A stretch of DNA of 64,000 nucleotides from Heterodera schachtii (GCA_023374025.1 SIJG01000019.1:62001-126000); one strand, 5' to 3'; shown: positions 40,491-51,287, numbered from the stretch's first letter. Notes: generated from the letters alone by a model not told the origin. Made by a program: numbers and translations.

Positions 40491-42047
40491 CCGTATATGC
40501 TCTAATTATCCCCCCGGGGGGATTATTGTTCAACCTTCCCAGAAAGGGGGCGATAATAGGAGACAGTGGGATTAAAGGAGACTGGGGGATTATTTTTCGA
40601 TTGATTTTTATTAGTGAAAAATCTTTGAAATTTTTTTGAACATGTCGCCAAAAAATGTCATCGCAGCAAAAAAAAATTACTTTTTTATTGTATTTTTGTT
40701 AAATAATTTCTGAATTTTATATGAAAATTTTTAAAAATTCCATATATTAGGTATTTACAAATGGAGTCTTTTTGCTGCGTTTGTAAAGCAATTTATGGAG
40801 GAAGCCACAGTTGTTCCGTCTGCAAATTGCCGTGCCACACATTCTGTGGCGATTCTGGTGGTGTTGAAAATGAAGGCTTCGGCGGAAAGGTCGTGTGCCA
40901 CAACTGCGTAAACGAGGAAGGAAATGCACCGATAGCAGAATGAAGAAAGGCGCAAAGGATGTATGTTTTTTTGGCTAAAATGAAGCTATTCAAAAATTAG
41001 GTGACAGTTGCGACTACAGGGCATGACAAAATGCGGGTGACGGTGTGCCTTACAGCTCGAAACAACGGTCAAAAACTCAAGCCGTATGTGCTGGTCAACA
41101 GAAAGCGACCGGTGCCGCAAATTGTCAACCAATTTGCTGGAAAATTGGTGATCAATTTTGCTGGCTCGGTATGGATGAATGATGAGACAACGGAGGACTA
41201 CCTGCACAAAATCATCGGTGCAAAGTTGTTTGTTGGAGAACGACTCTTGGTTTGGGATGCGTTTGGCAGCCACAAGAGCGAGAGAACGACGAAGATGGTG
41301 AAGGGATTGGGAGTGGAAACAGTTTTTGTGCCTGGTGGCTGCACCAAATTCATCCAGGTACCAAGTCATTTACTTCTGAATGAAATTCATTTTTCTTTTC
41401 TAGGCTCCCGATGTCTCTTGGAATAAGCCGTTCAAAGAGCGAATTCGAAATTTTTACAACATTTGGATGTCCAATGAGGCGGAAAAGGAGTTTACATTGG
41501 CGGGCAACCCGAAGGCACCGGCTCTTCACGTGGTACTTGATTGGATTCACCTATCATGGCAGGAAATTTCAAAAGAAGTGATCATCAAATCATTTGAGGG
41601 TCAGTTGAAAAAAGAAAAATAACAGAATTTTTAGTCTGTGGGTTGACAACGCCATTGGACGGAACGGGAGACGAAAAAATAGCTTGGCTTGCTTCAAGCC
41701 GAAAGGGGCAATTGGACCGATAGGGATCAAACTTTTGCGCGAGTTTAGGGCAACTGAAACAGTGAAAGATGGGCGAAATGATCACGAAGAAGCCGGCCTC
41801 TCTGATGATGATGGTGATGTAGAGTTGGACCAAGTCGGAGATGAGGATGAAATACTTATTTGTTAGCGTGTTTTACTGTTATTTTTTTTTGAAAAAATTT
41901 GATACAGTTTTCCAAAAAAAAATTCCTTTTATCCCCCCGGGGGGATAAAAGGAGACGGGGGATTATTGTTCAACCTCCTCAGAAAGGGGGGGATAATAGG
42001 AGACAGTGGGATTAAAGGAGACAGGGGGATAATTAGAGCATATACGG
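40491..42047 (+). mobile_element. Pogo/Tigger-like DNA transposon, decayed
   Basis: CCGTATATGCTCTAATTATC at the left is matched by GATAATTAGAGCATATACGG at the right, with TA on both sides, the Tc1/mariner-pogo target. Subterminal GGGGGATTATTGTTCAACCT blocks follow the left end and precede the right end. At 1.56 kb it is shorter than a full Tigger element. Two tiny relatives with the same end style lie at 52549-52646 and 56714-56845. Confidence 0.85.
40761..41866 (+). pseudogene. Pogo/Tigger-type DDE transposase remnant with zinc-finger frame
   Basis: The DDE_1 region reads TGHDKMRVTVCLTARNNGQK, PYVLVNRKRPVPQIVNQFAG, GSVWMNDETTEDYLHKIIGA, LLVWDAFGSHKSE (second catalytic Asp), VFVPGGCTKFIQ and APDVSWNKPFKERIRNFY (third Asp). 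The pieces are 41001-41357, 41404-41599 and about 41635-41866. The segment with the first Asp and the N-terminal helix-turn-helix is missing, and the C-terminal part (ACFKPKGAIGPIGIKLLREF, Asp/Glu-rich tail) is out of frame by one base near a run of six A. Upstream, a 60-codon frame (40761-40943) has CCVCKAIYGGSHSCSVCKLP, CHTFC and VCHNC, a PHD/RING-like zinc ligand pattern. The protein cannot be catalytically active as it stands. Confidence 0.75.
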
Positions 42048-42639
42048 TATGTTTCATTGAAATATACGCTTTTATAATTTCTTATACAAAATTGTTAAAA
42101 TTCATAATGGGATGTGAAAAACATTATATTTGATATATTTTTATGTAGAAATAACTGATTCGAAGCATTTTTGCAAAATGACTTTTTTGACACCTTTTGT
42201 CCTTGATGTTCTTATTTTGAAAACTTTTCGGTCACACCCCTGTCCTAGAGCCACAACCGCTTTTCTCCTACTAGGATCTCAATTCCCTCAGTTAGAGGAT
42301 ACAATTTTAAAGTTTTGTTTCTTAATTATGATTGAAATAGGTTCAAAAATTTTCGGTTTTTCGTTTCGTTTCGTACGAAAATGGTTATTTTTTCGTTTTC
42401 GTGTTTCGTTTTCGTCCGTCAAAATTTTTTCGTTTCGTGTTTCGTTTTCGGTTTTCAAAAAATTTTTTTTCGTTTCGTGTTTCGTTTTCGTATCGAATGC
42501 ACTTTTTCGTTTCGTTTTCGTATACGAAAAATTTTTTTTTGTGATTTTCGCACAGCCCTGAACGCGTCCCACCCGTGGCAGATGATTTAAGAAAAAAAAA
42601 ACATTAGTTATTAAACGCTAAACATAATATATATTTTTG

Positions 42640-43110
42640 TGGGTATTTCAAGTTCCAGAGGCCGAATATTGCAGAGGACTCCGAGCGTGTTTCCAGCAGT
42701 TTTCCCGAACATCAAAGGCACCAAAAATCGCGAAAAAGGCATTCATGTCATTTTAGGGGATTTTTCCCGATTTTATTGCATTTTTAATGGATTATTTTCA
42801 GAAAAAAAAACGCCAAAAAGGCACAAAAATGGCAAAATGCCAAAAAAAAAGCCATTTAAGGCATGAAAATCCCGAAAAAGCAGGGTTCCCAAGTTTTTAT
42901 TTTGAAAATAAGGACAGATGAGGCTAAAACTAAGATTCGGACCCCAAAAATAAGATTTTTTCTAAAACGTAATAAAAACATGAAAAATCGAATTAAAACA
43001 ACATTTTATTAGCATAAAAACGAAGGCCTGTCAACTGAAAATTTTGTAAATCAGCATTTGGAAAATTTTATTCAAAATTTAAAAATCAATAATGTTTTTG
43101 CGGCGTGCTT
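42640..43110. other. Fragments of hAT-type elements, no gene
   Basis: 42710-42885 carries AAAAAGGCACAAAAATGGCA and GGGGATTTTTCCCGATTTTA words of the 50.6-kb type. At 42883 CAGGGTTCCCAAG looks like another left end without a partner. 43075-43110 has the TTTTTGCGGCGTGCTTTATC module. Confidence 0.45.
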
Positions 43111-43343
43111 TATCAGAGAGAATTGTTGGCGAAATGAGGCGACGCAAATAGTTCAAATGTTCGGCATTGGGAAAAGCCAAATGGCGAATGTTTGTCGCAA
43201 AAAATGGCCAAATTTCACGGACAAAAACATCCAAAATTGGCTTGTTATCTTCTTTTTTGTCTACAATAAAACTCAAATCGGTGCCTTTGTCCCAAATTTT
43301 CTGATTGGAACGGAGAAATTCGATGACGAAGTGATCAATGTAC
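43111..43343 (-). pseudogene. Inverted fragment of F-box-like exon 3
   Basis: Matches 47943 to about 48170 of copy C almost base for base, but on the minus strand (YIDHFVIEFLRSNQKIWDKG, DVFVREIWPFFATNIRHLAF). It breaks off after TCTCTCTGAT at 43111 into repeat sequence. The intron side continues to about 43397 and then joins the right end of the TAGGGAAGC-type element. Confidence 0.8.
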
Positions 43344-43397
43344 CTGAAAAAAGGGAGAAATTTGAAGGAATACATAATCAGTTGCATTAAAACATAG

Positions 43398-43830
43398 GTG
43401 TTTCGGGATTTTTCGTCACTAAAATTCACGTCCCTAGTAATCAGCGACTCAGGAAGCCCTCGGAAACATGTCGTCATGATTTTTGAAAACAAAAAAAATT
43501 TTTTTTCAAATACCTAAATGGGGTACCAACGGCAATATTACCTCAATTTTCTATATAAAAGTCAGTTTTTTGTGCAAAAAAAAAAACAGACGGAGATTTG
43601 TCTAAAAATATTTTTGTTCTTTCATTTTTCATCGTTTATTGTTTTTGTGTTATTTCTCCTCTCATTTTTCTTAATTGTCTCCAATAGTTCAGCAATTTGT
43701 CCTTTTGTGACACACAAATTAATTGGATAAAGAGCAAATTGTGATAATTGCATCAAAAATGAATCGACGGTAAGGAATTAGTAAAAAAAAACTAAAAATT
43801 TTCTCTATTTTTTTATGTTTCAGTTGGGTG
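43398..43830. repeat. Duplicated 5' block of F-box-like copies B and C
   Basis: About 430 bp nearly identical to 47058-47490, starting inside the right end of the hAT-type element (GTCACTAAAATTCACGTCCC) and running through the promoter region, the MNRR exon and intron 1. It shows copies B and C arose by a recent duplication with a breakpoint inside that element. Confidence 0.85.
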
Positions 43831-45140
43831 TGCAACGACGTGTGGATGGACATTTTCCCATCGTTTGACCATGCTGAACTTGGCCTCAAAATGGCATTGC
43901 TTTCGCCCCATTTTGATGCTTTGGTGGACAAACATTTTGATGGCAAAACGGAATTGACGCTTTGGAATGACATTACAATTAGCAAGGACACTGATGAAAT
44001 GCCAAAAGCAAAGCTATTTGTCAGTTGGAATTTGGAACGTGTGGAATTTCCGTTGCCAAAATGGCCGTTGCCCAACAAAATTCGCTTTAAGAGCCTTCAC
44101 ATTGAGTAATTTGAAACTTTTGTATATGTATATTAAGCATTTTTATATTTGTTCAGATACATTGACCGTTCCGTGATCAAATTTGTCCGTTCCAACAAGC
44201 CAATTTTTGACAGAATGGGCACCAAATTGGATTTGAAAGTGTTTTCAATCAAAGCAACGGATGTCCAGCAGATTTGGGATGTTTTTGTCGGTGAAATTTG
44301 GCAATTTTTCGCACCTAACATTCGCCATTTGGGATTTGCCAATGCCGATCATTTGGACAATTTGCGTCGCCGCACTTCGCCTACAATTCTCTCTGATCTC
44401 AATCAATTGAATTCAATTAATTCCCGTCATCTGTGCCCCGATGTGCTTGCTGATGATGATGATTTTGATGGGTCAAATGCGACTTCTGACGGGCAAGCAT
44501 TGGCCAAATGGGTGCACAATCCGAACAAAGATGGCCATCCGAAGCTATTGAGTTGCTGTGTGAAATCGGATACACCAAATCTGGAATGGGTCAACAATTT
44601 CAAGGAGGTCTTAACCCATTTCCATTCATATATTTTTTTGGTTTATACATTGTTTGATTTGTTTAGGTTTTTGTCCGTGCCCGCGCTTCTGCCAGTTACA
44701 CCGTTCAATTCAATTTACACGTGTCAACAACGCCAATTGTGCCATTTGAATTGGTGAATGAATGGACCAATGAAACGCTGACATTGAAGAAAAAATCGGA
44801 TCTTGGCCCTTTATATTGTTGGCTGTTGAAGCGATGTCCAATTGTTGGGGAGACGGTTCAGAAACAACAGCAGAAAGATGCAAATTTGACGGACAATTTG
44901 AACAATGTCTTTTTTCATTTGCGTGGCTTAAAAAATTGCATTGGGTAAGTAAGTAAGTGTAAGAGCAGTGAATCAATCATCAATGGCATTTGCCATTGCC
45001 AAATTCATTTTCAAAACATCGAATTAAATTGCATTTAATTCAGGCCATTAGTGTCTTTGCGCAAACAAAAAGTTACTACGAAAAAGTGTTCTCGCGTCCA
45101 ACGTGGCCAAGCAGTGATCAGCAGCGGAATGAATGAATGA
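43759..45140 (+). CDS. F-box-like family protein, copy B (complete)
   Basis: Exons 43759-43769, 43824-44105, 44157-44607, 44667-44944 and 45044-45140 join in phase to 372 residues with no lesion. After MNRR comes WVCNDVWMDIFPSFDHAELG then LKMALLSPHFDALVDKHFDG, the F-box-like block. The middle domain has YIDRSVIKFVRSNKPIFDRM, IWQFFAPNIRHLGFANADHL, ISPTILSDL-type sequence and DVLADDDDFDG. The C-terminal block is PIVPFELVNEWTNETLTLKK then WLLKRCPIVGETVQKQQQKD and NNVFFHLRGLKNCIG. A basic tail (RKQKVTTKKCSRVQRGQ) differs from the acidic/Ala tail of C and D. The likely role is a substrate adaptor for SCF-type ubiquitin ligases, which is inference. AATAAA lies about 90 bp after the stop. Confidence 0.75.
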
Positions 45141-45325
45141 ATTATTATTATTCGAGAAATGGTCGATCCCTTTTTGGATTTATATGTAATTGAAACAAAT
45201 TTATGTTGTTGTTTTTTCTCTTTATGATGTTAAATAAAAAATTTGGACTATTTCGCAGTTAATGAGAGCCTGGATTTTTGAAAAATTACGCATAAGGATA
45301 CGAGAATTTTACGCTAATCGCTTTC

Positions 45326-46460
45326 GGGGGGGGGGGGGGGCTTTAGCCCCCCCCGCCCCCCCCCCCCCCCCCCTGCCGGTGCTAAGTCATTTCGCGACAA
45401 GTGCAAAAATAATAATCAATAAAATTGGGCACTTCGCGACAGTGCAAAAATGGGCACTTCGCGAAACGTGCAAATTTACCGAAAGAGACCGGGCCTCATC
45501 AGTACGGTATCTCTTTGGGTTAAATACAGTGATGGAAACAAGTCTTGACTCAAACATGTGATCAAAAAAGTCTTTTGCACAAACTTCATCAGATCATTCC
45601 TTCATGGTGATCAGTAAAGTCAAAAATGGCTTGAAATTGGGAAAATTTTCGAAAAAAATGCCTAGGGGGCTGTGAAAATTTTCTGGAATTTTTTGATTAG
45701 GCTGCCAGAAAGAGCACGAATTCTCTACCGAATTGACTTTTGAATGGTAGGCATACCACTTGTAGATAGAAAGTTATACTTGGGTTGAATTTGATGACTA
45801 TAAAAAATCACTATTTTCTACCGTATTTCAAGGGAAAATGATCAAAATTGAGCATTTTTGAGTTGTCCAATTTTCATCCCACGTATATCTTTTTGTGTAC
45901 AAGCCGTAGCCCTACCATTCAAAAGGAAATTCGGTAGAGAATTTTGTGCTCTTTCCAATGAGCCTATTCAAAATTTACAGGAAATTTTCCTAACCCCCTA
46001 GGAATTTTTTCGAAAATTTCCCCGATTTTCAATGTATTTTTATGTGTCTCGGTCACCATAAAGAAGTGATCTGATCAAGTTGTATTAAAATAAAAAAATT
46101 GATTTGCTTTTTATTCATTGAATCATATTCAAATATAATTAGTTAAAAAATTAAATCAAATAAATCAATATAAATATTTATTTTGCTTAATAAAATTTAT
46201 TTGCTTTGCTTGATTGCAGTGGCTTTGTCTGTATACGGTTTAGGACCGAAATACACATAATTAATTATTAATTTAAATTATTTAACCCAAAGAGATACCA
46301 CCGTACAGATGAGGCCCGGTCTTTTTCGGTTAAATTTGCACGTTTCGCGAAGTGCCACATTTTTGCATTTTTCGCGAAGTGCCCAATTTTGCACTGTCGC
46401 GAAGTGCCCTTTTTGCACTTGTCGCGAAATGACATAGCACCCCCCCTGCCTACGCCCTTG
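45326..46460. mobile_element. Inverted-repeat element inside a G/C-tract hAT-type element
   Basis: GTGCTAAGTCATTTCGCGAC near 45379 faces GTCGCGAAATGACATAGCAC ending 46440. Arms of about 155 bp contain three GGGCACTTCGCGA repeats and CCGGGCCTCATCAGTACGGT. It sits between CCCCCTGCC duplications, inside the right part of a CAAGGG-type element whose end CTACGCCCTTG is at 46450-46460. The left end of that outer element is not seen. 45326-45373 has a run of about 16 G and longer runs of C. The middle (45600-46080) has its own inverted repeat (TTGAATGGTAGGCATACC and complement). Confidence 0.65.
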
Positions 46461-46520
46461 GTGCTGCGGTTGGTATGAATCATCTCGTTCGCAGCTTAAT
46501 TACTTTTTCACACTAATGAC

Positions 46521-47098
46521 TAGGGAAGCAACTTTTAGTGAAAAAACTTTTTTTGCTCAATTGATTTGAAGAAAGGAGCTCAAAAAACGCATTTCTGCAT
46601 TAAAATTTTTCGATTCTGACGTCATTATCGGTCACTAGAAATCACTATTTTGGCGACTTCGTCACTAAAATAGTTAAAAATCACTATTTTGGCATTTTGT
46701 CACTATTTTGACATTTTTTGGAAAATTTCTCAACAAAAAGGCAATAAAAACGAAAAATACACCCTTAAGAATCGACTCAAAAATTTTCAAAAATACACTC
46801 CTAAGAAATGAAAAAATTTTCTCAAAAATTCTTCCCCCAAATTCTTTTTTTCTTGACAAAATTTTTGATTTAAAAAATGTCAATATTTGCTAAGAGAATT
46901 TTATAAAGGAAATGTAGCTCATTTGCAACTGCACTAGTGAAAAAAAAATTAGTTTTATTCAATTTTTGGTTGAAAATTATGTCACTATTCTTCACTATTT
47001 CGGACTTTTTTTCATTATTTTGTCACTATTTTGGCATTTTTACTCACTATTTTAGTTAACTATTTCGGGATTTTTCGTCACTAAAATTCACGTCCCTA
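46521..47098. mobile_element. hAT-type element, TCACTATTTTGGCA type
   Basis: TAGGGAAGCAACTTTTAGTG to CACTAAAATTCACGTCCCTA, with flanks CTAATGAC and GTAATCAG (5 of 8). TCACTATTTTGGCA words are stacked at both ends. Centre with ATACACCCTTAAGAATCGAC in the reverse sense of the GGGGTGTATTTT module. Confidence 0.65.
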
Positions 47099-47420
47099 GT
47101 AATCAGCGACTCAGGAAGCCCTCGGAAACATGTCGTCATGATTTTTGAAAACAAAAAAAATTTTTTTTCAAATACCTAAATGGGGTACCAACGGCAATAT
47201 TACCTCAATTTTCTATATAAAAGTCAGTTTTTTGTGCAAAAAAAAAAACAGACGGAGATTTGTCTAAAAATATTTTTGTTCTTTCATTTTTCATCGTTTA
47301 TTGTTTTTGTGTTATTTCTCCTCTCATTTTTCTTAATTGTCTCCAATAGTTCAGCAATTTGTCCTTTTGTGACACACAAATTAATTGGATAAAGAGCAAA
47401 TTGTGCTAATTGCATCAAAA

Positions 47421-49065
47421 ATGAATCGACGGTAAGGAATTAGTAAAAAAAAAACTAAAAATTTTCTCTATTTTTTTATGTTTCAGTTGGGTGTGCAACG
47501 ACGTGTGGATGGACATTTTCCCATCATTTGACCATGCTCAACTTGGCCTCAAAATGGCATTGCTTTCGCCACGTTTTGATGCGTTGGTGGACAAACATTT
47601 TGACGGCAAAACGGAATTTACGATTTGGAAAGCAATTGAAATTCGCAAGGACACTGATGAAATGCCAAAACTTTTTGTCGACGGCAAATCGGAGGGATTT
47701 CCATTGCCGAACCGTCCGCTGCCCAACAAAATCATCTTTTCCAGCATTAAATACTTCCGGATTCAGTAAATTTATCCATTCTATACAGAGACCAATACAT
47801 TTTTTGGTTAATGGCATCTCGTACAAAAAAAATTAAAAAAAATAATGGCTAGGCTTAGCCTAAGCCATTGTAAGAGTTGTCATGATACCTATGTTTTAAT
47901 ACAACTGATTATGTATTCCTTCAAATTTCTCCCTTTTTTCAGGTACATTGATCACTTCGTCATCGAATTTCTCCGTTCCAATCAGAAAATTTGGGACAAA
48001 GGCACCGATTTGAGTTTTATTGTAGACAAAAAAGAAGATAACAAGCCAATTTTGGATGTTTTTGTCCGTGAAATTTGGCCATTTTTTGCGACAAACATTC
48101 GCCATTTGGCTTTTCCCAATGCCGAACATTTGGACAATTTGCGTCGCCTCATTTCGCCAACAATTCTCTCTGATCTCAATCAATTGGATTCAATCACTTC
48201 TATTCAACTGTTCCCCGATGTGCTTGCTGATGATGATGATTTTGGTGGACCAAATGCGACTTCGGCTGGGCAAGCGTTGGCCAAATGGTTGCACAATCCG
48301 AGCAAAGATGGTCAACCAAAGTCATTGTATTGCTGGGAAATGACAGCAGCATCCACAAACTTTGAATGGCTCACCAATTTCAAGGAGGTCGCTTTGTCGT
48401 CACATTTCATATTTGACATTGTACAAATTTTGTTTAGGTTTTTCTGCGTGCCCGCACTTCTGTCAGTTACAGCGTCTACTCAACTTTTCGCGTCTCGACG
48501 ATGCCAATTGAACCATTTGAATTGGTGAACGAACGGACTAAAGAAAAGCTGACATTGGCGAAAGAATTGGATATTGGCTCTTCTCATCATTGGCTGTTGA
48601 AGCGATGTCCAATTGTTGGGGAGACGGTTCAGAAACAACAGCAGCAGCAGCAGAAAAAAGATGCATATTATGCGAACAGATTGAACAGTGTCTTTTTTAA
48701 TCTTCTTAATGGCTCCAAGAATTGCATTGGGTGAGCAATAATAAAACCATAGAAAATGGACCGGGCTGCTGGGGGTTGGAAGGTTCAATTAAATACATAG
48801 AAATATCGTTTTTTTTTATCCCACAAAATATAATTTTGGTAAAAATTTTAAATTTTTACGCAATAACATTTTTGGTTTTCGTATCAAACAAAAAAAAAAA
48901 ATTTTTTTTTTCCAATTTTGTTTTTCTAACCCCCCTCTTGTCCATTTCGGGTGACAACATTTCTTTTTTGTTTTGTTCAAATTTCATTGAATTTTCAGGC
49001 CTTTGTCTCCATCGGCGGAAGCAGCAGCAAAAGAAGCGAGTCAAAGCAGCGAAAAGGGCGTCTAA
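47421..49065 (+). CDS. F-box-like family protein, copy C (complete)
   Basis: Exons 47421-47431, 47487-47765, 47943-48387, 48438-48730 and 48999-49065 give 364 residues in one phase. Domain order is as in copy B: WVCNDVWMDIFPSFDHAQLG, LALLSPRFD-type block, YIDHFVIEFLRSNQKIWDKG, IWPFFATNIRHLAFPNAEHL, DVLADDDDFGGPNATSAGQA, PIEPFELVNERTKEKLTLAK, HHWLLKRCPIVGETVQ and a run of six Gln. The last exon adds PLSPSAEAAAKEASQSSEKG V. Copy D is its closest relative in sequence and tail. The 5' 430 bp are shared with copy B, so B, C and D look like a patchwork made by conversion or unequal exchange. Intron 2 carries the GGCTTAGCCTAAGCC palindrome. Confidence 0.75.
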
Positions 49066-49532
49066 TTATGTGGAAGAAATGATGAATTTTTGACAATTGG
49101 GACAAATGTGAGAATTGACCGATCATTTTTGAGTTAGATATATGCGGAATTGTGTTGATTCTATATAGGTATAATATATATATATATATATTCTGTATTG
49201 GTTTTTGCGTCCGAATGTTTTTTTTTGTAAAATGTATTTATTCAAAAATAAAATAACCAAAAGAAGGGCATGTGCCACTTACACTTTTGGTGAAAATAAG
49301 ATGAAATGGGGTGAAATGGAAAGCAGTGATAAAGATAATTGAAATTTTGAATGGAGAAGGTGAAATTAGAAAGTCAGACCTCCAACAAAGTGAAAATTGG
49401 TTGTTTTTTAGAGGTTGTAGAAGAGAAAACAAAAAAAAAAAATTTTTTTTTTGAGTAAAATTTTTAGCGAAAGTTTGAGGGATGTTAAGTTTTTTAATTT
49501 TATTTGAAGAAATTGTTGGAGGTCTGGTAGAA
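49066..49532. other. 3' flank of copy C, no gene
   Basis: A TA dinucleotide run at about 49177-49190 and AATAAA-like words. The copy D counterpart of this flank (51.78-51.87 kb, minus strand) shares GAATTGACC and TTTTTGAGTT words, so it is conserved among copies. Confidence 0.4.
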
Positions 49533-50228
49533 CTATTTATTGAAAAGTTGGGGGTATTGTTTTTCGAGAGATTGAATTTGATGAACAATTTTGTCAGTTG
49601 GTGGCAATGAAATTAATGCTTCATAACAGACGAGGATTGTTTCGTCAAAAACCTCCGGTTGTTTGGGAATGTCATCACTGGTCTTCTTCTGGTTTGGTCC
49701 TTCTTCGACAACGGGAGTCGGGGCATTTGTCTGTGGGAGCTGAGTTGCCGGTGCCATCGGAGCTGGGTTTTGTTGGCGTTTTCGGACACGCGCTTCGTAT
49801 TCCGCCTTGAGTTGTTCCTTGGTCAGTGCTGGGCGGACGAACAGACGGGACATGTTTTGTTGAGATCGGAGTCGTGCACGTTCACGTTTCCAGCCTCCGA
49901 GTGCCATGTGTTGGTGTTGGGGTGCTGGCATGATCACCTTGAGCGGGCGCGGTGCTGTGCGCTGAGGGTCGTAGCGTCCGAGGCGAAAAACGGCGGTTGG
50001 TTCTGCCTCAACATCAAGATGGTCCAGAATTTTGGTGGCGACTTTCCTGTCCTCCTGTACACGTTCCGATGGAAGAGCAGCATTGCTTTCCGGGAGGCCA
50101 AGGAGAACAAGTGTGCGGTGTCGTTCTTGTTCTGCGAGTGCGACAGTGTTTGGGTCCAGGTCCTTTGCAGGTGCCATTGAACGTTTGGCGCGAGGTGGAG
50201 TGATGTTTGTTGCGTTGGTTCGCTTCAT
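49533..50228 (-). CDS. Retroelement ORF1-like protein (single exon)
   Basis: One open frame of 231 residues starting MKRTNATNITPPRAKRSMAP. The middle reads HRTLVLLGLPESNAALPSER, VATKILDHLDVEAEPTAVFR then LGRYDPQRTAPRPLKVIMPA, and SRLFVRPALTKEQLKAEYEA. This set (LGLPES, VFRLGR, RPLKV, FVRPALTKEQ) resembles the region before the endonuclease/reverse transcriptase in nematode non-LTR elements. A Pro/Gln-rich linker and a C-terminal segment with ILVCYEALISLPPTDKIVHQ follow. It is more GC-rich than its surroundings, has no intron, and no reverse transcriptase is nearby. It could be a stranded ORF1 or a domesticated gene. Confidence 0.45.
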   Translation of the reverse strand: MKRTNATNITPPRAKRSMAPAKDLDPNTVALAEQERHRTLVLLGLPESNAALPSERVQEDRKVATKILDHLDVEAEPTAVFRLGRYDPQRTAPRPLKVIMPAPQHQHMALGGWKRERARLRSQQNMSRLFVRPALTKEQLKAEYEARVRKRQQNPAPMAPATQLPQTNAPTPVVEEGPNQKKTSDDIPKQPEVFDETILVCYEALISLPPTDKIVHQIQSLEKQYPQLFNK

Positions 50229-50574
50229 GTCGAATAATTAGAAAATAATATTTTGTGCGATCTTAATTGGACAATTACTTGTCTAAAATATTATTTGCTT
50301 ATCAATTTATAGAAATTGTTGTATGAAAAAGGGATTGATTTGTACTTGATTAGCAAGTACGTACTTGAAAATCGGCCCTTATGCGGGAAAATTTGAAATC
50401 CGGACCCTCCCATTTGTTTCCTAAAAACATGAAAAATGTATTTGGGTCATCGGTTTGCCGTAATTAATTTAAATTTAAAAATTTAATTTATTTATATACA
50501 ATAAATCGATTTAAAAAAAGCAAATTAAAAAGGAAAATAATTTAGTGTTCAGCAGGATGGCGATTAGTAATTAT

Positions 50575-51165
50575 TAGAGACCGACTAAAAAGGCACTAAA
50601 AATCGCGAAAAAGGCACTATAATAGGCACCAAAAAATTGAAAAAAAGGCACGAAAATCCCGAAAAAGGCATGAAAAAAGGCATTTAAAATTTTTTATAAA
50701 GGATTTTTAGGGAGCAAAACAGGTAAAACTTAATCAAATAACTTAATTTTGGTCATTTAAATGATAATTAAATGTTTTATAATGTTTTTCGAATAAGAAA
50801 ATTTTTAAACCTAAAAATTTTTATCAAAAAAAAAAATGAAATTTTGGCGATCAATTTTTGAGAAAATTTGTTAATTCTTAGGGGTGTATTTTCTGAAAAA
50901 ATTTCAAGTCATTTCTTAGGGGTGTATTTTCCCGATTTTATTGCATTTTTTATGGAATTTCTCGGAAAAAACGCCAAAAAAGGCACGAAAAGGGGAAAAT
51001 GCCAAAAAAGGCATTTAAGGCACGAAAATCCCGAAAAAGGCAAAAAAAGGCATAATAAAAGTCAACGTAGGAGCCTCAAACCAAGTGGGAAATGTGTTAT
51101 TTATGCTTAATATATCGAAACTTGTGCGAAGAAAAAAAAGGCATTTGCCTCAAAAGTCGGTCTCT
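50575..51165. mobile_element. hAT-type element, AAAAAGGCAC type
   Basis: TAGAGACCGACTAAAAAGGC to GTCGGTCTCTA, with flanks GTAATTAT and GTAATTAG (7 of 8). AAAAAGGCA words at both ends. Centre with TCTTAGGGGTGTATTTTC twice. 591 bp. Confidence 0.75.
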
Positions 51166-51287
51166 AGTAATTAGCATATTTGGAGTTTGTGTTATTTTTA
51201 GAATTTTCAACAAAGAATTAGCCGAAATTTTGCCAATAATTACTATTCAAAGTTTCCCAACTATTTATGTACACAAAAGGTGCCATC

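Larger units (their letters stand above)
39132..42560. mobile_element. hAT-type element, TTTCGTTTTCG type, with nested insertions
   Basis: CAGGGCTGGACG and CGCACAGCCCTG ends, with perfect 8-bp duplications AACGCGTC (39124-39131 and 42561-42568). Stacked TTTCGTTTCGTTTTCG words lie at about 39150-39340 and about 42355-42525. Reverse-oriented GC hairpin cores lie at about 40106-40128 and 40321-40342, probably from another decayed insert. Confidence 0.8.
38613..42577. mobile_element. Outer hAT-type element holding four nested insertions
   Basis: CAGGGGTGGGTTGCG at the left and CGCGTCCCACCCGTG at the right, flanked by GCAGGTGG and GCAGATGA (6 of 8). Its own sequence is about 340 bp, rich in TCGCGCAC/GCCGCGAATCGCG words. 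Inside are 38760-38940 and 39132-42560. The latter holds 39415-39931 and the pogo-like element 40491-42047. Confidence 0.65.

Noticed and set aside
43058..43390. Plus-strand open frame of 110 codons (ENCWRNEATQIVQMFGIGKS)
   Set aside because: Antisense of the inverted F-box-like exon. The same shadow occurs opposite copy C.
49598..50241. Plus-strand open frames opposite the ORF1-like gene
   Set aside because: Shadows produced by the GC-rich codons of the minus-strand frame.
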